From: Cyanobacteria bacterium PR.3.49
Lineage (GTDB): Bacteria; Cyanobacteriota; Vampirovibrionia; Obscuribacterales; Obscuribacteraceae
Length of the DNA stretch: 37,260 bases
Direction: 5' to 3'
NCBI GenBank assembly: GCA_013997645.1
Contig: PNKB01000031.1
Location: 1-37,260, forward strand
Shown: positions 25,480 to 33,174 of the stretch, one piece after another
Layout of the letters: every line of letters begins with the position of its first letter
How positions within the stretch are numbered: the stretch's first letter is position 1
The notes under the pieces: model-generated
What the model was told of the DNA's origin: nothing
The model's database searches: none
What the model saw: the letters and a program-made list of their open reading frames with translations, nothing else
Made by a program: the position numbers and the translations under genes

Positions 25480-25988
25480 ATGTCTGATAGCCGAGTCGAA
25501 GTGCCGGACAACACCGCCGTCAGGGTGGCTCTGTGGCGCGCCATGCACGTCCAGGTCGATGCGGCGCCTCATGTCCTGGAAGACGAAATCGGATTGAAAC
25601 TAGCGGCACCTGGCGATGGCTGGCGCGACCGACCGGACATGCACCCGGAAGGCACAAAACCTTTTCGTGCGTCCATTGTTGCGCGCGCACGATTTATCGA
25701 AGACTTGGTTGGAGAGCAGTCCGACAAAGGTGTGAGCCAATACGTCATTCTTGGCGCGGGGCTGGATACGTTCGCACAGCGTCGCTCTGAATTAGCTTCA
25801 AAGTTGCAAAACTTGCTCCCGGCTCTACTCTTGCAATGTCATTAATTGTACAGATGGCGCGCGATGCTGGTTTTAAAAACGCGCAGCACGTGCCATCCGG
25901 CTCGCTTGCAGAGCGCTATTTCAGCGGCAGAAGCGATGGTCTGCGCCCACCCAACAGCGCAGAAGAATTGCTGGTAGCAATGACTTGA
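25480..25988 (+). pseudogene. Decayed SAM methyltransferase (leucine carboxyl methyltransferase/TIGR00027 type)
   Basis: The first 108 or so codons match the start of a PF04072-type methyltransferase: VRVALWRAMHVQVDAAPHV, FRASIVARARFIEDLV, and the SAM motif VILGAGLDTFAQRRSEL. The frame then shifts near 25808. In the next frame come LAPGSTLAMSLIV and then MARDAGFKNAQHVPSG and LAERYFSGRSDGLRPP, ending EELLVAMT at a TGA (25986-25988). These are the family's late motifs. Between the parts, and again between AMSL and MARDAG, stretches normally present are missing, together about 110-120 residues. The gene is therefore internally deleted as well as frameshifted and cannot make an active enzyme. Confidence 0.8.
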
Positions 25989-26013
25989 GTTGCGAATGCG
26001 AAGCTTCCAAACG

Positions 26014-26682
26014 CTAGAAAGCGCGGCAATAAAGAACTCCATCAAATCTGAAACCGGAACTGACTCCGAACATAAAGCCGGCGATAGCCCAAATCGATAA
26101 GAGCATGATGCCCATGAGTGGCACCCTTGCACGTTTTGAAAACAGCATGAGAGCTAAAAGCGCGCACGAAATCCCCGAGGCTAGGTTGATAAAAATTTTG
26201 GATGTCTGATTTTGAAATAGTTCAACCGGCAAATTACCGACTTCGCCGGTAAGCCCATATCTAGGGTCTATTGGCGCTTCTATAGGAACTCCATATCGAA
26301 CATCCACAGGTGCGCCGACCAGACCCTGCGCCTGTGCGCTGGAAATCAACCCGACCCACGCCAAAGACATGAGCACGACCGCTGCAACCCGTTTCATCCT
26401 GTCTCTGATTTTCCGCAGCCCGACCGGGCAATTGTCGGTTATCACTGTTCCATCAGCGCGCCTGTAGAGTTTTAAACACAAGCGTCCTTCAGCCTTGCGA
26501 ACCAGTGCCGCTGCGTCTTTTGTCGACATCTCGGCGATGTTGTACACGTTCAATTTGCATTGCCCGCAAAAGCGTGTGCGCTCGTCACCTTCCATCGAAT
26601 CCCATGGCACGTCGCATGGTGCGGCGATGGAGAGTTTTTGAACGAGCGCATCATCAGTGCATTCACCGATGTTCTGTTTCAT
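26014..26682 (-). CDS. Membrane protein with N-terminal cysteine-rich (CxxC) domain
   Basis: The 222-residue protein begins with a small cytosolic domain: IAAPCDVPWDSMEGDERTRFCGQC, then VYNIAEMSTKDAAALV and GRLCLKLYRRADGTVITDNCP. The pattern C..PW..M.GD...R.C..C...V is one I know from many uncharacterised bacterial proteins with a following membrane helix; the cysteines probably bind a metal. Helices follow at about 97-116, 164-182 and 190-210, with a Pro/Tyr repeat (VDVRYGVPIEAPIDPRYG) outside between the first two. ATG 26682 overlaps the end of the upstream paralogue remnant. Function unknown; regulation or metal sensing is a guess. Confidence 0.75.
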   Translation of the reverse strand: MKQNIGECTDDALVQKLSIAAPCDVPWDSMEGDERTRFCGQCKLNVYNIAEMSTKDAAALVRKAEGRLCLKLYRRADGTVITDNCPVGLRKIRDRMKRVAAVVLMSLAWVGLISSAQAQGLVGAPVDVRYGVPIEAPIDPRYGLTGEVGNLPVELFQNQTSKIFINLASGISCALLALMLFSKRARVPLMGIMLLSIWAIAGFMFGVSSGFRFDGVLYCRAF

Positions 26683-26967
26683 AGCATATAGCCTCTAAAT
26701 GCAGTCATTACGCCCAGGATGAAACCTGTAAAACCCCAAATTGCCAGAAGCATAAGACCGATTGTTGATGGGCGAGTCTTTTTCAAGAGCGCCAGCACAA
26801 TTAAACCTATAGAAGACAATAAACTAGCTGCATTCAGCAGCCATCCGAAAGAAGCGTTTGTTCTCATCACCGGTCATCGAGTCCCAATCTACGTGGCAAG
26901 GGGCAGCAATGCGAACATGGCTGAGCAGCTTCGTATCGGCATCAACAGGCAAATTCGAATGAGACAT
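26679..26967 (-). pseudogene. Internally deleted paralogue of the adjacent CxxC membrane protein
   Basis: ATG 26967, with a strong GGAGGGG five bases away, opens 47 codons that match the neighbour's N-terminus: VRIAAPCHVDWDSMTGDENKRF. The frame then stops at 26824. In another frame the sequence continues directly with the neighbour's C-terminus (GWLLNAASLLSS ... TIGLMLLAIWGFTGFILGV) to 26679. The 63-residue open frame 26679-26870 is thus only the tail fragment. About 120-130 residues of the middle, including most Cys residues, are missing, with a frame change at about 26850. It is a decayed tandem duplicate. Confidence 0.8.
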
Positions 26968-27107
26968 ATGCCCCTCCGGTGTAACAGGAAGAAACGGGTG
27001 GTTTTATACAAATCCGCAGCGCGGAAAGGAGCAACTGAATCTAAGCTATCTCAGATGTTTTACGCTGTCACTGGTGAAAACCCTGCTATGCGCTGCGTCT
27101 TTTTGAT

Positions 27108-27134
27108 CTAACGCACGCTGCGCGCATACGTTAG
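27108..27134. promoter_or_regulatory. Inverted repeat CTAACG/CGTTAG upstream of the TPR gene
   Basis: CTAACG (27108-27113) and CGTTAG (27129-27134) flank a 15-base GC-rich spacer, 47 bases before the TPR start. It may be an operator or leader hairpin; there is no T tract, so it is not a standard terminator. Confidence 0.25.
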
Positions 27135-27181
27135 GCCGTTTGAGTGAATAACGTCTTTAGCCGTGCATGATGGAGGTCTTT

Positions 27182-28084
27182 ATGACTGAAAGCCCGCTGA
27201 AACTGGCAATCGAATGGAAAAAACAATTTGCGCAAGGTGAGCAGCTCATTGAGGCTGGCGACCTCGACGGCGCGCTGCCGGTCCTAAAGCAGGCGCTCGC
27301 CACGATTGAGCATTTTGACGCCATCGCCAAGGAAGACAGAAGAGACAGCCGCATCGCCGAGACAATGGAGCGCATTGCGTACATCTGTCACAAGCAAGGC
27401 ATGGTCAAAGAAGCGGAAGCTCTTTATCGTGAGGCGCTGGAGATTCTCAAACATTACATGCTGGGATTTTTCACCAGAGAAAAAGTCTCGCAAAACCTTG
27501 CGCAGCTTTTGATTGAAACAGGTCGAGAGGATGAAGGACAGAAGTTGCTTGCGCAGTTTCCGCAGAGGGAAGAGGCTATAGCGGCATGCCTAGTCGTTCC
27601 GTATGAAGAACAATTTTTGTCGTGGCTTAGTTTGCAGGCAAAAATGATGAACGGCTCTGCGGAGGCTGCTTCTTTGATGGCGAAGTTTGCCAATGTCGCA
27701 AAACGCTCGTTTGGAAGCAAAAGTCCTGAATGGCAGGCCATAACAGAAAAGTATGGATATTCAGGCGGCGAGGAGACAGACCCTGCAATTTCGTTGCTCA
27801 GTAAGGAAGATCGCTTCGCCTTGCTGCTTCCTCTTGCGGAGGATGCAGTAGCGTATATGGAAATAGCAGAGGAAAATCAGTCGCATCCCTTGTGCTTCAC
27901 GGGCATTTTGGGCGTTAAGAGTAATCTGCATAAAGCAATGGGTGATTTGACTCAGGCGAAAGCAGTGTTTAAGAAGAAGCTGGACATCACTGCCAGATGT
28001 TGGGGCGAGGGACATATCATGACGGTTGAAACATACGAAGAGTATGAAAAACTCTGCGAAGCGTGTGGCGAGACGGTTGGCTAA
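27182..28084 (+). CDS. Tetratricopeptide repeat protein
   Basis: From ATG 27182, with GGAGG six bases before it, the product has 300 residues, all helical. TPR units are visible at about 15-50 (QLIEAGDLDGALPVLKQAL), 58-95 (AYICHKQGMVKEAEALYREAL), and 255-290 (KAMGDLTQAKAVFKKKLDI), with poorer copies between. There is no signal peptide or membrane helix, so a cytoplasmic scaffold role is likely. An alternative ATG at 27167 lies upstream of the ribosome site and is unlikely. It is a single gene convergent with the FtsB-like gene. The partner is unknown. Confidence 0.85.
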   Translation: MTESPLKLAIEWKKQFAQGEQLIEAGDLDGALPVLKQALATIEHFDAIAKEDRRDSRIAETMERIAYICHKQGMVKEAEALYREALEILKHYMLGFFTREKVSQNLAQLLIETGREDEGQKLLAQFPQREEAIAACLVVPYEEQFLSWLSLQAKMMNGSAEAASLMAKFANVAKRSFGSKSPEWQAITEKYGYSGGEETDPAISLLSKEDRFALLLPLAEDAVAYMEIAEENQSHPLCFTGILGVKSNLHKAMGDLTQAKAVFKKKLDITARCWGEGHIMTVETYEEYEKLCEACGETVG

Positions 28085-28098
28085 ACTTGTTTAGGTGG

Positions 28099-28407
28099 TT
28101 ACTTGCCGATGCGCACGATCATTTCGTCGGGACCGGCTAAATTTAGGCGCTCGCGGGCGAGGCGCTCGATGCCGTCTGAAGAGCGGTAGCTGGAAAGACC
28201 CTCTCTCAATTCTTTGTTGACCTCTTGAGCCTGTGCCTCACCTTGCTTGAGGGCGATTTCTTGCTGGTGAAGGAAGACTTGACGCTCTACGCTCGTATAT
28301 ACCGAGCGACCGGCCTGATACATAGCCAAAAGCGTCACCACGGCGATGAGCCCTTCTCTGAGCATCTTCTGGCGTTTCTTATGTTCGGGCAGTACTTTTT
28401 CCGTCAC
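28099..28407 (-). CDS. Septum formation initiator, FtsB/DivIC-like
   Basis: The 102-residue protein has a short cytoplasmic N-terminus, one membrane helix (about 20-38) and a coiled coil (about 45-75). It ends with DGIERLARERLNLAGPDEMIVRI, the hallmark of the FtsB/DivIC family. It belongs to the FtsQLB-type divisome subcomplex in the inner membrane. GTG 28407 is chosen because AGGAG lies eight bases upstream; the frame extends to TTG 28446 without a ribosome site. It is the last gene of a minus-strand run after the phosphohexomutase gene, with 67 bases between. The convergent TPR gene ends only 14 bases away. Confidence 0.88.
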   Translation of the reverse strand: MTEKVLPEHKKRQKMLREGLIAVVTLLAMYQAGRSVYTSVERQVFLHQQEIALKQGEAQAQEVNKELREGLSSYRSSDGIERLARERLNLAGPDEMIVRIGK

Positions 28408-28474
28408 GGCATTGGCTCCTGCATGAAATATTAGCAGCTCAGTCAAGCGGTTAAAAGTTTATCCGGCTAATGTT

Positions 28475-29971
28475 CTAATGGCTTGCTGTGCCTGCCTTTT
28501 CGGGCATGCCTGCATCCTGCGAGCCAATCTGGCCTTTCAAGTCCTTAAGAATCGCCTCCGTTTGCTTTTTGAAATCCGCCATGATTTTGTCCAGGCGCGA
28601 AGAGTCAGGCGCTTCGTAACTGAGGCGCATAATCGGCTCGGTGCCTGATGGTCTGAGCAAAACGAAAGTGAAGTCGTCCAGGTAGAGTTTTAAACCATCT
28701 GAGCGCCCGACTTTTGTTACTTTCTCGCCGGCAATGGTGTCCGGTGGTGCGGAGGTCAAACGTTCCATCAATTGCTTTTGCGTGACCGCTGTCAGATGCA
28801 TATCGGCGCGCTTGGCGACGAAGTCGGAACCAATCTCCGCGACCAGATCTTTCCAGATTTGCGAGAGCGGCTTCTTTTCGCATTCCATCATTTCCAGGAC
28901 CAGTAAATTTGCAAGGATGCCGTCTTTTTCAGGAATGTGTCCTTTGACGGAGACTCCGCCTGATTCCTCGCCGCCAATCAAAATATCCTTCAGCCTCATC
29001 TGCTCACCGATCCATTTGAAGCCTACCGGTGTTTCTATTAATTCCAGACCGTAAAGTTTGGCTTGTTTGTCCAGCAGATGCGTGGTGCCCACTGTGCGAA
29101 CGATGGCGCCTTTTATGCCGCGGTTTTTGACAAGATGGCGCGTGAGCAGGCACAGCAACTGATTTGCAGTTAGAGCCGTTCCGGTCTCGTCGATGACACC
29201 AAAACGATCGGCATCACCATCGGTGGCAAGGCCGACATCTAATTTTTCTTGTTTTACCAGCGCAGTCAGTTCTTTCAAAAACTCTGGTTTGGGCTCAGGC
29301 ATGCCGCCGCCAAAGAGCGGATCGCGATAGTCATGAAGCACCGAAACCGGCAGTCCGGCTTCCTTTATAAGCGTGTCTAAGTAACCGCGGCTGGTGCTGA
29401 ACAATGCATCATAGCCGACGCGAATTTTTGCCGCGCCCAGTTTTTTTAGATCGACAAAATTTCGTATTGCGTCTAGATAAGGCGGGGTTGGATTGAAACG
29501 TTCAACTTTTACGTGAGCAAACTCATAATCTTTTGGAAGATCACCGAGATGTCTGGTGATGTTATTGGTAATGTCATTGGTAGCCGGTCCGCCGAAGTGC
29601 GGAATGTACTTGATGCCGCAATACTCGGGCGGATTATGACTGGCTGTGATTTGCAGCGCACCGGATGTGGGTTGGTTTTGTGCCGCAAAGGCGATGCAGG
29701 GCGTGGGCACGTCGCGCTCGGTCATGCGCACGGAAAGCCCCATGCTTGCCAGGATTTGCCCGGCGCGCTCAGCAAATTTGTCGGCGAGAAAGCGAGTGTC
29801 GTAACCGATCAAAATCGGCAACTTTTCGGCGGAAGCTTTGTCGGTGATTTTGTACTCTTCTTTGATGTGCATCCCCACGGCATAAGCCACACGCTCTACG
29901 TTTTCGAACGTGAACTGGTCCGCGATGATTGCTCTCCAACCATCCGTTCCGAACTTGATTTTCTCGGTCAT
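28475..29971 (-). CDS. Phosphoglucomutase/phosphomannomutase family enzyme
   Basis: The 498-residue alpha-D-phosphohexomutase interconverts hexose 1- and 6-phosphates and supplies sugar nucleotides for glycans. Active-site parts are present in order: GTDGWRA at 8-14, the phosphoserine loop TASHNPP (S111), the Mg2+ loop DGDADRFG at 251-258, the sugar-recognition loop GGEESGGVS at 333-341, and the phosphate-binding RPSGTEP near the C-terminus. The length fits the family, with an extra C-terminal tail (KGQIGSQDAGMPEKAG). Whether glucose, mannose or glucosamine is preferred cannot be told. ATG 29971 lies three bases after the stop of the YD-like gene and uses GGGAG inside that gene, so the two are translated together. 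Confidence 0.95.
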   Translation of the reverse strand: MTEKIKFGTDGWRAIIADQFTFENVERVAYAVGMHIKEEYKITDKASAEKLPILIGYDTRFLADKFAERAGQILASMGLSVRMTERDVPTPCIAFAAQNQPTSGALQITASHNPPEYCGIKYIPHFGGPATNDITNNITRHLGDLPKDYEFAHVKVERFNPTPPYLDAIRNFVDLKKLGAAKIRVGYDALFSTSRGYLDTLIKEAGLPVSVLHDYRDPLFGGGMPEPKPEFLKELTALVKQEKLDVGLATDGDADRFGVIDETGTALTANQLLCLLTRHLVKNRGIKGAIVRTVGTTHLLDKQAKLYGLELIETPVGFKWIGEQMRLKDILIGGEESGGVSVKGHIPEKDGILANLLVLEMMECEKKPLSQIWKDLVAEIGSDFVAKRADMHLTAVTQKQLMERLTSAPPDTIAGEKVTKVGRSDGLKLYLDDFTFVLLRPSGTEPIMRLSYEAPDSSRLDKIMADFKKQTEAILKDLKGQIGSQDAGMPEKAGTASH

Positions 29972-29974
29972 CTA

Positions 29975-31588
29975 CTAACCACTCCCTGACTTCAGCAATT
30001 CGAGATACTCGCGAACGGCTTGCCAGGCAGTTCCTGCTTGCCAGCGATTGCGATACTTTTTGTCGACCGCGCGGCTGGCCGGCGGCCACACTCGAGATGG
30101 TCTTAAGTCTTCGATTGCTTCTTCCGAATCAAATTGCACGCAAGAGCCGTCTCTGCCGTACAGTCTGATTTCTTCCTGTATTACTGTGCCAAAGGAGGGC
30201 GTGTAGCAGCCTTCGCTTTCATCGAATTCGCGCAGGTCCATGCTTTGGAAGCGCGTCACCATGCGGAAGCCGTCATAGGCAAACACCGCTGTAATGGCTG
30301 TCCATTGTCCATCTTCGTCGACCATCTGGCGGCGCTCGACATGCAGCCCTCGTGCCAGGTCGATGCTCCAGAATTGTCCGTCTTTACGCACGATTGATAG
30401 GCGCCCGACGCGGTCGATAGCCATAGACTCTCCGGCAGCCCTGACGCGACCTTCGGGGTCGTGCACGACGACGCCCTGCTTGTCGGATTCGCCGTAGGAT
30501 TGGATATTGCCCTCTTTGTCGGTGCGTACGAAGAAGCGCAGATGCCCGCTTTCGTCGTAGCGAGTGCGCAACACCGGACCCAAAGGAGAGCGAACTTCGA
30601 TTACTCTGCCCAGCGAGTCTTTGATGATCTGTGCGCCGTTGTCCAATGTTTCGAGGCGGCGCCCCGCCGGCAAAAATTGCGTGACCGGCATAGCTGAGTG
30701 AGACTCGTCGCGTACGATTTTTTCGGCAACGGCAATGGACGGCGTGGAAAGCAAGTCTTCAGCGGATTCAGCCTCTTGCACCGAATTGCTCATGCTGCAT
30801 AAAAAGCGCCGTGCTTCGTTTGCGTAGGAGTTGATTTCCTTTGTCTGGGCAATGGCATTCGCGACTGCAGAGCCGCCGAACTCGGCTGCTTCCGTGGCGT
30901 AAAGAGAGACTGTCTCAATCTCGTCGAGAGAAAATGCAATTGTGTCATCGTCATCATCTGCGGTGGCACATGCTGAATTTTCCCTGCCGGTGTTCAACCA
31001 GGAATTGAGCATTTCATAGCTGGAAGAACGGGCGGGAATCAAGTCTACAGGCGGCTTTGCGCACTGCACAAATTCAGGCGCCCGGGCGCACTGAGCTTCC
31101 GGCTCGTAAGAAGCCTTCTCCCTTACGGAGCCTGCTTCCAGGGTGAGCATGTCGGCAAGCCCTTGCAGAGCGCTTTCCGCCAGTCCGAAGTTGCGATTGG
31201 TCGCCGGAACAGGATTGGGCGGTTGGGCTGAAAAATCAGACGACCATTGATCTTGAACGACTTTAGGTCTTTGCCGCGGCACGATTACGGATGGAGTAGT
31301 CATTTGAGCGAATTTCGGAAGCAGCTCGGGGTCGAGTACTTCTCTATCCAGATCGCTCACGGCGACTGAGAGATAGTCAAGAAGTGCTTTCGGCTCCAGG
31401 CATTCCGGTGCAGCAGCCAAACGAATGCGTTCAACCGCATGCCCGATGCCTGCAGGCTTTTGGGCTGGAGCTTTTACACCTGAATGTGGTCCGGAATTAG
31501 AATTCGTTGCCTGGGGGCGCGAAACCAGACGTCCTTTTGAACGTCCCATTGCTCTGAGTTGGTGGCGAGGAAAGCCAGTAAACTCCAC
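29975..31588 (-). CDS. Large protein with YD/RHS-like repeats in its C-terminal half
   Basis: From GTG 31588 (GGAGG nine bases upstream; a TTG at 31594 is also possible) the product has about 537 residues. The first 270 are low in structure, with Pro- and Ser-rich parts and an acidic DDDDD-like stretch (ATADDDDDTIAF). From about 300 on there are short beta-repeats of the YD/RHS style: IIKDSLGRVIEVRSPLG, LRTRYDESGHLRFF and VHDPEGRVRAAGES. It ends with a basic helical tail. There is no signal peptide. The function is unknown; YD repeats form shells or bind carbohydrate in other proteins, but this one is too short for a complete RHS cage. It is co-translated with the phosphohexomutase. Confidence 0.75.
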   Translation of the reverse strand: MEFTGFPRHQLRAMGRSKGRLVSRPQATNSNSGPHSGVKAPAQKPAGIGHAVERIRLAAAPECLEPKALLDYLSVAVSDLDREVLDPELLPKFAQMTTPSVIVPRQRPKVVQDQWSSDFSAQPPNPVPATNRNFGLAESALQGLADMLTLEAGSVREKASYEPEAQCARAPEFVQCAKPPVDLIPARSSSYEMLNSWLNTGRENSACATADDDDDTIAFSLDEIETVSLYATEAAEFGGSAVANAIAQTKEINSYANEARRFLCSMSNSVQEAESAEDLLSTPSIAVAEKIVRDESHSAMPVTQFLPAGRRLETLDNGAQIIKDSLGRVIEVRSPLGPVLRTRYDESGHLRFFVRTDKEGNIQSYGESDKQGVVVHDPEGRVRAAGESMAIDRVGRLSIVRKDGQFWSIDLARGLHVERRQMVDEDGQWTAITAVFAYDGFRMVTRFQSMDLREFDESEGCYTPSFGTVIQEEIRLYGRDGSCVQFDSEEAIEDLRPSRVWPPASRAVDKKYRNRWQAGTAWQAVREYLELLKSGSG

Positions 31589-31620
31589 GCTCAACGCCCT
31601 CCGCTGAGGCCTATATATTA

Positions 31621-31674
31621 CTTTAGAAGCATCATTTGATGATATTAACGCTTGCTCATCATGAGCTTCTAAGG
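31621..31674. other. Folded intergenic element: stem enclosing two hairpins
   Basis: TTAGAAGC (31623-31630) pairs with GCTTCTAA (31665-31672), extended by a wobble and a C-G pair. Inside are ATCAT-TTG-ATGAT (31631-31643) and GCTCAT-C-ATGAGC (31654-31666). The last hairpin shares bases with the outer stem, so two alternative folds exist. The element lies 33 bases upstream of the YD-like gene start on the minus strand; TATATA at 31612-31617 could be a -10 box on that strand. The remaining bases to 31771 hold no gene I can support. Confidence 0.4.
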
Positions 31675-31771
31675 GAGTTACAGCTTGAACATGGCTGCGC
31701 TAGGCATGAACGTAGTTTCAAGTTTGGTCGGCTCCAATTGAAATCACTCATCATTCTTATGTGTTTCATTC

Positions 31772-33166
31772 TCACGGAAGGAAGTCTTTGAGCCCATCCG
31801 CGCCGGTTCCGAGCATTATCTCTTGCGGTGAAAATACCTCTTTGAAACCTCGCGGCACTTCAAACTCACTCACCGGAACCTCCAGGGTATCTGCCTTCAA
31901 GGTATCCATTTTGATCGCACCTGGACCTTCCATACCGCTTGTTTTCATGCGAACGATCAGTCCACCCAGGTCGGGAACCGCCGACTGACGCGCCATATGC
32001 TTGCAAAACGCCGCAGGAATCTTCGGGTCGCGGAAGTAAAAACATTCGCTGCCATCGCTCTGGTTTAGTCCGCCCACTCCCATCTTGCTGTTCAGACCTT
32101 CCAGGCTTACCCTTGTGGTTTCCATCCAGAGCACCTTTTCTTTCTTATTGCTGATTGATTTAACTGCTCGAGAAGCGTTGGTCTGCACGCCGAGACCGAT
32201 GGCACGATCCCACCAGGTGTCTTTTTGATGCCTGCAAAATGTTTTCGCTTGCTTGTTGATCAAAACATTCTTCCAGTCAGGAGCTTTGAGAAGTTGAGTC
32301 CACCCGCCGCGCTTCATGTAGACAGTCGCAGCTCTCGGTGTGAGTTTGACTTCCATCTCGCCGACAACTGGGTTTTTTTGGATGAAGCGACGGCAGACGA
32401 TAGTTTTTTCCTTTGCCGCTTGGGTGGCAGGTGGAAGCATTAGTAATGCGAGCAATGCCACCATGGTCGATTGCATTTTTTTTGAGTTGAAAAACTTCCG
32501 CCACCGCCAGATGCGGCGAAACGTCCAGATGCTGCCTTCAATCGGCACAATTTTGCTGTTGCCGATGCGCGGGCGATAGTCTATGAAAATTTCCTGGCAC
32601 TTGTAGCCGAGACGTTGCGGTCCGATTTGCAGCTCCACTGGAAGCGCCATGCCTTCCGGATCGAAAGCGAAGTTTTGCAGCAACGTTTTTCTATATGCAC
32701 GCATGCCGGTATGCACGTCGGTCGTTTTTGCGCCGCACAAGAGGCAAGCAGTCAAGGCGAAAATGCGATTGGCGAGAAAATGCGATAGTTTCATCGCGCC
32801 GGGCTTGCTCTTCATGCGCGAGCAGCTGACCAGGTCTGCACCGGCGTCCATGCGCTTCACCAATTCTTTCAGCGCTTCTGTCGGGTAGGTGTCGTCGCAA
32901 TCTAGTGTGATCACATATTCGCCAGCGGCTTTCTTTAAACCCGCATCCATAGCCCAGCCATAACCCTTGGGTGGCAGTTGGCGAATGACTGTGCAGCCCA
33001 ATTCTTCTGCAATTAGCGCCGTCCTGTCAGTGCTGCTGTCGACAACGACAACCTCGGCGTGCGGCAAAACGAGCCTGATGTCGTTGACTACTTTTGCGAT
33101 GGCGCCTTCTTCATTGAGGGTGAGAAGCACGCATGACACTTTAATTTCGGAATCGCGCGACGTCAC
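31772..33166 (-). CDS. GT2 glycosyltransferase fused in frame to a secreted domain
   Basis: Residues 1-225 are a DPM-type GT2 enzyme: VSCVLLTLNEEGAI, VVVVDSSTDRT, LPPKGYGWAMDAGL, the metal motif LDCDDTYP (D89, D91, D92) and DVHTGMRAYRK. At 231-250 comes MQSTMVALLALLMLPPATQA, which looks exactly like a complete signal peptide with its own Met. A 214-residue domain with cysteines at about 258, 287 and 400 follows; I do not recognise it. A run of eight A at 32476-32483 (minus-strand sense) lies at the joint (codons for K229, K230, M231). Start: GTG 33166, with AGGAG five bases upstream that overlaps the stop of the preceding methyltransferase gene. A true fusion or a slippage product are both possible. 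Confidence 0.8.
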   Translation of the reverse strand: MTSRDSEIKVSCVLLTLNEEGAIAKVVNDIRLVLPHAEVVVVDSSTDRTALIAEELGCTVIRQLPPKGYGWAMDAGLKKAAGEYVITLDCDDTYPTEALKELVKRMDAGADLVSCSRMKSKPGAMKLSHFLANRIFALTACLLCGAKTTDVHTGMRAYRKTLLQNFAFDPEGMALPVELQIGPQRLGYKCQEIFIDYRPRIGNSKIVPIEGSIWTFRRIWRWRKFFNSKKMQSTMVALLALLMLPPATQAAKEKTIVCRRFIQKNPVVGEMEVKLTPRAATVYMKRGGWTQLLKAPDWKNVLINKQAKTFCRHQKDTWWDRAIGLGVQTNASRAVKSISNKKEKVLWMETTRVSLEGLNSKMGVGGLNQSDGSECFYFRDPKIPAAFCKHMARQSAVPDLGGLIVRMKTSGMEGPGAIKMDTLKADTLEVPVSEFEVPRGFKEVFSPQEIMLGTGADGLKDFLP

Positions 33167-33174
33167 ATAGACTC

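Noticed and set aside
27061-27166. Possible small gene or RNA before the TPR gene
   Set aside because: No good ribosome site or frame; only a short inverted repeat is visible.
31680-31745. 15-codon frame after GGGAG on the plus strand
   Set aside because: Too short, and the spacing to the ATG is too long to support it.
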